Positions 22,550-26,240 of a DNA stretch of 26,240 bases are shown here, in pieces; positions within the stretch are counted from its first letter, which is position 1; every line of letters begins with the position of its first letter. Location: the NCBI GenBank assembly GCA_964570855.1, contig CAZMZR010000048.1:1-26240 (forward strand), read 5' to 3'. Source of the stretch: JAFGPS01 sp964570855. GTDB lineage: Bacteria > Planctomycetota > Phycisphaerae > Sedimentisphaerales > Anaerobacaceae. A model generated the notes under the pieces. It saw only the letters and a list, made by a program, of their open reading frames with translations, ran no database searches and was not told the DNA's origin. The position numbers and the translations under genes were made by a program.

Positions 22550-23083
22550 TTATTTATATACGCTGTTTCCGTGACAGTCATAAGCTACAACGGCGGGAAA
22601 ATCAACGACCTCAAGCTTTCTTATCGCTTCGGTCCCCAGCTCTTCGTAGGCTATAGTTTCGACGGCGGTGATATGTCTGCTCAATAATGCCCCTGCTCCG
22701 CCGAGTGTCGCCAGATGTACCGCACCGTATTTTTTCAAGGCATCTGTGACCATCTTGTCTCGATAACCTTTTCCTATCATTGCTCGAAGTCCGTTGGCAA
22801 TTAGAGCAGGACTAAAGCCATCCATTCTTGATGAAGTCGTTGGACCGGCGGCGCCGATTGCCCTTCCTGGCCGGGTGGGCGTCGGACCGACAAAGTAAAT
22901 AATCGCTCCTTCGAGCTCGAACGGTAAATCCCCGCCGGCTTCGATTGACTCGCACAATCTTTTATGTGCCATATCACGGGCGGTATAAACCACGCCGTTT
23001 ATTAATACCTCATCGCCTGCTTTCAGCGAACGCACATCGGCTTCGGTCAGAGGGGCCTGTAATTTCTTTATTTTCTTTTCCAT
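22550..23083 (-). CDS. Class I fumarate hydratase (or tartrate dehydratase) beta subunit
   Basis: The 177-residue protein matches the C-terminal/beta component of iron-sulfur fumarases and L-tartrate dehydratases: LKAGDEVLINGVVYTARDMAHKRL, GPTPTRPGRAIGAAGPTTSSRMD, IGKGYR and a carboxy-terminal VVDFPAVVAYDCHGNSVY. It converts fumarate to malate with an alpha subunit carrying the 4Fe-4S cluster. The alpha gene usually lies just upstream but is missing here, because the neighbouring DNA holds a divergent siroheme gene. I chose ATG 23083 rather than ATG 23149: the predicted promoter at 23150-23178 would start transcription near 23143, after the longer start, and the extra residues fall on low-complexity heptad repeats. 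The first gene of an operon with the YchF-like NTPase. Confidence 0.85.
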   Translation of the reverse strand: MEKKIKKLQAPLTEADVRSLKAGDEVLINGVVYTARDMAHKRLCESIEAGGDLPFELEGAIIYFVGPTPTRPGRAIGAAGPTTSSRMDGFSPALIANGLRAMIGKGYRDKMVTDALKKYGAVHLATLGGAGALLSRHITAVETIAYEELGTEAIRKLEVVDFPAVVAYDCHGNSVYK

Positions 23084-23085
23084 CG

Positions 23086-23120
23086 TTAATAATTCGTTGT
23101 TAATTGTTCGTTGTTGGGTT
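23086..23120 (-). repeat. Degenerate heptanucleotide array upstream of the fumarase beta start
   Basis: On the plus strand the 7-base words are TTAATAA, TTCGTTG, TTAATTG, TTCGTTG, TTGGGTT. They lie between the predicted transcription start and ATG of the fumarase gene, so they form its untranslated leader. Confidence 0.6.
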
Positions 23121-23149
23121 GTGGATTGCGAACAATCAATTAAATTCAT

Positions 23150-23178
23150 AATATACCAGTGATTTTGCGAATTGAAAA
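23150..23178 (-). promoter_or_regulatory. Promoter of the fumarase-YchF-cyclase operon
   Basis: On the minus strand TTTTCA (23178-23173), 17 bases, then TATATT (23155-23150). It lies in the divergent region shared with the siroheme gene. Confidence 0.5.
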
Positions 23179-23307
23179 GGCAGAAAAAACAGCATTAGTA
23201 ATAGAATAACAGGGATATAGCGGCCGGCTATTGTGCATTTGCGGTTCTGTTATTTAATTTGTTGCAATTTAATGTTGCTATCTTGTCGGCAGGAGTATAA
23301 TAACACC

Positions 23308-23955
23308 ATGGCAAAATATCCTGTATTCCTTGAGCTCAGCTCTCGGCGTGTGGTAGTTATAGGCAGTGGTGCTGTAGCTGTGCGAAAGGCACAGTCGTTG
23401 CTGGATGCGGGCGCCCGGCTTGTTGTTGTAGCCGAGCGCATCGATAAAATGATGACGGCCCTCTGCCGGGACAAGAAAGCCGAATTAATCAAGTCCAAAT
23501 ATTCAAAAGAATATCTCGCGGAAGCGGTGCTTGCTGTGGCCGCTACCAATAATCATAAACTCAACAAAACGATATACAAGGATTGCCAGGCATTGGAGGT
23601 TTTGTGCAACGTAGTCGATGAACCTGAGCTTTGCGATTTTTTCGTACCGGCCGTTGTTAAATGCGGCGATTTGCAGATTGCCATCGGGACAGAAGGCGAT
23701 TGCCCTGCTTATGCAGGTCATATAAGAAAAAAATTAGAGAAGATTTTCACCGAGAAGCACGGCCGGTTTCTTGATGAGCTGGAAAAAGTTCGAAAACAAA
23801 TTATAAAAGACGAGCCGGAACCGGCTGAGCGGAAAACCGTTTTGGGATTGTTAGTGGATGATGAATCATTCGAATATTTTGTTCAGAACGGCGCGGAAAA
23901 ATGGCGCTCTCGAATAGAAGAAATCATTAGCGGTACGGTTTGTAGCTGGCGATGA
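23308..23955 (+). CDS. Precorrin-2 dehydrogenase / sirohydrochlorin ferrochelatase (CysG N-terminal/Met8-like)
   Basis: The 215-residue protein has the NAD-binding start of siroheme synthases (YPVFLELSSRRVVVIGSGAVAVRKAQSLLDAGARLVVVA), the VAAATN-like segment AVAATNNHKLN, the CNVVDEPELCDFFVPAVVKCGDLQIAIGTEGDCPAYAGHIRKKLE core with the catalytic Asp expected in this region, and a helical C-terminus. It oxidises precorrin-2 to sirohydrochlorin with NAD and, in many members, inserts iron to give siroheme or heme precursors. The methyltransferase half of full CysG is absent, as in many bacteria where a separate gene supplies it. ATG 23308 is chosen because homology begins there. AGGAG (23291-23295) is twelve bases away, a little far, and TATAAT at 23296-23301 raises the alternative of a near-leaderless transcript. 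Divergent from the fumarase operon. Confidence 0.9.
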   Translation: MAKYPVFLELSSRRVVVIGSGAVAVRKAQSLLDAGARLVVVAERIDKMMTALCRDKKAELIKSKYSKEYLAEAVLAVAATNNHKLNKTIYKDCQALEVLCNVVDEPELCDFFVPAVVKCGDLQIAIGTEGDCPAYAGHIRKKLEKIFTEKHGRFLDELEKVRKQIIKDEPEPAERKTVLGLLVDDESFEYFVQNGAEKWRSRIEEIISGTVCSWR

Positions 23956-23968
23956 TACGGATTTGTTT

Positions 23969-24298
23969 TCAGGCCTTGATTTTATCGATTACCACCTGAA
24001 GGTATTTCTGACGATGTCCTATACGTCTTTTCGTGTTTTTACGCCTTCGAAAGTGCATCGGATATAGTTTTTTGCCTTTTATTACAGCTTCCTCGGCGGT
24101 GCTTTTGAATGATGCGATAACTTTTGCACCTTCCAGGAACGGAGTTCCGACCTGCACTTTTTCGCCGTCGCTTACCAGCAACACCTTATCCAGTTCAATC
24201 GTTTTGGCATCGGGTGATACATCCGTCAGGTCAATATTTAGATAATCGCCTTCGGCGACTTTATATTGTTTCGAGCCTTGTTCAATTACTGCATACAT
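23969..24298 (-). CDS. rplU: 50S ribosomal protein L21
   Basis: The 109-residue protein is a standard-length L21: MYAVIEQGSKQYKVAEGDYLNID at the start, DKVLLVSDGEKVQVGTPFLEGAKV in the middle, and the basic FRRRKNTKRRIGHRQKYLQVVIDKI at the end, which contacts 23S rRNA. AGGAG lies eight bases before ATG 24298. In most bacteria rplU is followed by rpmA (L27) and often obgE. Here the next gene is convergent, only 13 bases from the rplU stop, so L21 stands alone and L27 must be elsewhere. No terminator is visible in that 13-base gap, so antisense read-through between the two genes is possible. Confidence 0.97.
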   Translation of the reverse strand: MYAVIEQGSKQYKVAEGDYLNIDLTDVSPDAKTIELDKVLLVSDGEKVQVGTPFLEGAKVIASFKSTAEEAVIKGKKLYPMHFRRRKNTKRRIGHRQKYLQVVIDKIKA

Positions 24299-24348
24299 CC
24301 GGAAAACTCCTGGTACCTATATATTTACAATTCAGGATAAAAAGCGAT

Positions 24349-24376
24349 ATTCTACATATTATTCGATTTTTGTAAA
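24349..24376 (-). promoter_or_regulatory. Promoter of rplU
   Basis: On the minus strand TTTACA (24376-24371), 16 bases, TAGAAT (24354-24349). This leaves a leader of about 45 bases before the L21 start. There is no obvious L21-binding or attenuator structure. Confidence 0.5.
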
Positions 24377-24426
24377 GCAAATTATCTGATATTTTTGTAT
24401 TCTATCGACGGGCGTTGACATGCCCT

Positions 24427-24455
24427 TTGCAAAACGTATTTCGGTTATATATTAT
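24427..24455 (+). promoter_or_regulatory. Promoter of the transaminase gene
   Basis: TTGCAA (24427-24432), 17 bases, TATTAT (24450-24455). It gives a leader of about 80 bases. A perfect TTGACA at 24415-24420 lies just upstream but has no -10 box at correct spacing. Confidence 0.5.
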
Positions 24456-24542
24456 CATGGGTAAACCGATGGCCGGAGACCTCGATGAATAATCGTAACT
24501 GATTTTTATTAAAATACTTACTGATTGGTGAGGATCAATCTT

Positions 24543-25376
24543 ATGCAGATAGCCCTGGTACAGGACAAAATTATTCCGATAGATGAGCTCGAATTGGTAT
24601 ATCTTGACCGCGGTGTGTTTTTCGGCGATGGCGTATATGAAGTGATACGCAGTTATAACGGCAAAATTTTCGCTCTTGAGGAGCATCTGCAAAGATTTGC
24701 AGCAAGCCTGGCAGCAATCGATATAACGGGTATCGATATAGACCGGATTCGAGCCGGGATCTTAAAGGCGGTTAAAGCCGCCGATATCGCCGATGCCAAG
24801 ATATATTTCCATGTAACAAGGGGTTCGGCTATGCGAAACCATCTCTCGAAAGACGATTTGAAGCCGAATTTTTTCCTGACCGTCACGGAGCTTCTGGACG
24901 ATACCCAGGCAAAGACCGAAGGCATCGCGGTTTCGACTCATCCCGACTGGCGATGGAAAAGATGCGATATCAAGTCGCTTAATCTGCTTCCCAATGTTCT
25001 TGCCCGCCGGGATGCCGCACAAAAGGGCTGCGAAGAGGCGATACTTGTCGATGAATCCGGCCTGATAACCGAGGGGGCCGGCTCGGCGTTTTTTGCGATT
25101 TCCGGGAAAAAACTACAAACCGCACCTTTAACGGCCAATATTCTGCCCTCGATTACACGCAAATATGTAATAAAAGCGGGGGAAAATATCGGGTTGGAAA
25201 TCGTTGAAAAATCGCTGACGCCGCAGCAGGCAGCCCTTTCGGACGAGCTTTTTATCGCTGTAACAACCAGGGATGTTATTGCCGTAGTAAAATTCGATGG
25301 CGAATCCATTGGAAACGGCAAACCCGGTAAATATACCAAACTTCTCGCCGAGGAATTCCTGTCTTTCACCAAATGA
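24543..25376 (+). CDS. dat: D-amino acid transaminase-like class IV aminotransferase
   Basis: The 277-residue protein is a fold-type IV PLP enzyme. It has LDRGVFFGDGVYEVIRSYNGKIFALEEHLQRF, YFHVTRGSAMRNHL, the PLP-binding Lys144 in RCDIKSLNLLPNVLARRDA, LVDESGLITEGAGSAFF and ILPSITRKYVI. The RGxxFGDGxYEVIR pattern and the RxH loop (TRGSAMRNH) favour D-alanine transaminase, which makes D-glutamate and D-alanine for peptidoglycan, over branched-chain aminotransferase or aminodeoxychorismate lyase. Length and the active-site Lys position agree with characterised D-amino acid transaminases. ATG 24543 has GAGG (24530-24533) nine bases before it; a TTG at 24525 is in frame but would precede this ribosome site. 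The following gene starts 28 bases later. Whether planctomycetes use the product for a cell wall is open. Confidence 0.88.
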   Translation: MQIALVQDKIIPIDELELVYLDRGVFFGDGVYEVIRSYNGKIFALEEHLQRFAASLAAIDITGIDIDRIRAGILKAVKAADIADAKIYFHVTRGSAMRNHLSKDDLKPNFFLTVTELLDDTQAKTEGIAVSTHPDWRWKRCDIKSLNLLPNVLARRDAAQKGCEEAILVDESGLITEGAGSAFFAISGKKLQTAPLTANILPSITRKYVIKAGENIGLEIVEKSLTPQQAALSDELFIAVTTRDVIAVVKFDGESIGNGKPGKYTKLLAEEFLSFTK

Positions 25377-25404
25377 AACAACCCAAGTTTTAGAGGATAA
25401 GAAT

Positions 25405-26019
25405 ATGAAAAACATCATTAACTCTAAACTGTCACTAACAATAGTCGGTGTATTGTTGGGATGTCTCATTGGAAGTGTGATTACATTTAGCATTATGCGA
25501 ATCCCAAAGCAATCCATTGAAAACCCACGCATTATGAAGTTCGGAGATATCACAATCAGTGCACTTGTACCAAACGATGCAAATGATATGTATGCGGAGG
25601 AGTTAACGTTATATAAAAACGACAGGGAATTTTTGTTTACTACCAGAAACAGTCTGGATGAAGTACACAATTTGTGTCTTGGAGATGGTCCGCACAATTT
25701 TATACTCTCGCTCGAGGCCTCAAAAAAACCGGGCAAATGGAGAATTGCATCTTATGGTTCATTGGATCCGAAGTGTGAGCAGTACGTTGATATTAATTTT
25801 GATGGGCAGTTTGATGTTAGGGCCTTAATGAACAAAAATGAAGAAATAATATCCCGCTATATCTATTACGATGGAGTCTGGAAACAAGCCGAAAGTTCCC
25901 AGAAATATAAAAATAAAGCTGTATCAGGTTCCGATATATTTACCTTTCACAAAGATTACGGCTGGCAGTTAGACGACACAAGTAAGAACGAACCGAATCA
26001 ACCCAATGAGAATAACTAA
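25405..26019 (+). CDS. Unrecognised membrane-anchored protein
   Basis: The 204-residue protein has one N-terminal hydrophobic segment (LSLTIVGVLLGCLIGSVITFSIM, residues ~9-31) and a soluble, presumably extracytoplasmic remainder. The latter contains an EELTLYKNDREFLFTTRNSLDEVH strand-rich part and a DINFDGQFDVRALMNKNEE segment resembling a calcium-binding DxNxDGxxD loop, then IYYDGVWKQAE and an Asn/Gln/Pro-rich tail (KNEPNQPNENN). I do not recognise a family. AGAGGA eight bases before ATG 25405 supports the start. It is 28 bases downstream of the transaminase gene and could share its transcript, but base composition is slightly more AT-rich and no functional link is evident. Confidence 0.6.
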   Translation: MKNIINSKLSLTIVGVLLGCLIGSVITFSIMRIPKQSIENPRIMKFGDITISALVPNDANDMYAEELTLYKNDREFLFTTRNSLDEVHNLCLGDGPHNFILSLEASKKPGKWRIASYGSLDPKCEQYVDINFDGQFDVRALMNKNEEIISRYIYYDGVWKQAESSQKYKNKAVSGSDIFTFHKDYGWQLDDTSKNEPNQPNENN

Positions 26020-26027
26020 GGATGTCA

Positions 26028-26040
26028 GGTGGCTGCCACC
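26028..26040. repeat. Short GGTGG-CTG-CCACC hairpin after the last gene
   Basis: A 5-bp perfect stem with a 3-base loop lies eight bases after the stop codon. There is no T-run next to it, so a terminator role is uncertain. Confidence 0.3.
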
Positions 26041-26171
26041 AAAGAGATAGAAGTCATGGACATTTTTTGGGAAAGATGCGGAATCTCCTTGTTTTTTAAG
26101 GGGCATTTTATAAGATAGATTACGAACTAAGGATGGTTCGTAGGGAATATGGTATCGGGGGTAGCGGATAG

Positions 26172-26206
26172 AAAGTTAAAAGTTCAAAGTGTAAAGTTCA
26201 AAGTTA
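26172..26206 (+). repeat. Heptanucleotide tandem array AAAGTTA/AAAGTTC
   Basis: Five consecutive 7-base words, AAAGTTA, AAAGTTC, AAAGTGT, AAAGTTC, AAAGTTA, followed by AAAC. This is the clearest of the four heptad arrays in the window and lies in non-coding DNA at the right edge. Confidence 0.8.
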
Positions 26207-26240
26207 AAACATAACATGAGAATTCCATATTTAGCCCGGC

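Noticed and set aside
23084..23149. Longer N-terminus of the fumarase beta subunit from ATG 23149
   Set aside because: The extra residues fall on heptad repeats, are not part of the family, and the predicted transcript starts after that codon.
24415..24420. Perfect TTGACA box as the transaminase promoter
   Set aside because: No -10 hexamer lies 15-19 bases downstream. The TTGCAA/TATTAT pair just after it fits better.
26014..26135. 11-base direct repeat AACTAAGGATG at 26014-26024 and 26125-26135
   Set aside because: It is too short and isolated to indicate an element boundary, and the DNA between shows no coding or terminal inverted repeats.

Overview
The window looks like chromosomal DNA from a moderate-GC bacterium. 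It is most likely a planctomycete of the Phycisphaerae type. That placement is an inference from gene content, not a phylogenetic result. The clues are a pseudopilin-like secreted protein with a VDGH-type C-terminal motif, an oversized M56/BlaR1 peptidase with planctomycete-style C-terminal extensions, an EF-G-like paralogue, and degenerate heptanucleotide repeats between genes. Most genes carry AGGAG-type ribosome binding sites. TGA is used as a normal stop (cinA and the siroheme gene end in it), so the standard bacterial code applies. I saw no rRNA, tRNA, CRISPR array, phage or complete insertion sequence.

Layout. (1) 1-3.7 kb: a possible tail of an upstream gene, an exported AGE-family epimerase-like protein with a C-terminal carbohydrate-binding-like domain, a small membrane-protein gene broken by an in-frame TGA, a perfect 16-bp hairpin, and an exported SMP-30-like beta-propeller. 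(2) 3.7-8.0 kb: cinA, then a pilB/gspE-pilT ATPase pair with a near-consensus promoter overlapping the cinA stop codon. (3) 8.3-10.4 kb: an EF-G-like GTPase followed by a strong terminator. (4) 10.5-14.2 kb: a BlaI-type repressor and a 1090-residue M56 peptidase that I read as fused to pseudopilin-like and secretin-like modules. Two palindromic operators sit on their promoter. (5) 14.2-18.4 kb: a secreted GH31 glycosidase, a pseudopilin-like protein and a 31-residue lysine-rich protein. (6) 18.6-23.1 kb, minus strand: orphan class I fumarase beta subunit, YchF-like NTPase, glutaminyl cyclase, then a polyol dehydrogenase pair (zinc MDR plus sorbitol-6-phosphate-type SDR). (7) 23.2-26.2 kb: siroheme-synthesis dehydrogenase, ribosomal protein L21 on the minus strand, a D-amino acid transaminase, and an unrecognised membrane-anchored protein.

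How it fits together. Carbohydrate metabolism recurs: exported epimerase-like enzyme, exported GH31, polyol dehydrogenases and an SMP-30-like protein, consistent with a polysaccharide or sugar degrader. Type IV pilus or type II secretion also recurs: PilB, PilT, a pseudopilin, and pseudopilin and secretin sequence inside the M56 protein. The most unusual locus is the BlaI-M56 pair. It keeps the repressor, operator and peptidase logic of antibiotic sensing but lacks the beta-lactam-binding domain. Instead it carries sequence resembling secretion-machine parts, which suggests a proteolytic regulator tuned to an envelope signal. A second theme is degenerate 7-nt tandem repeats at four sites, one of them inside the M56 coding region.
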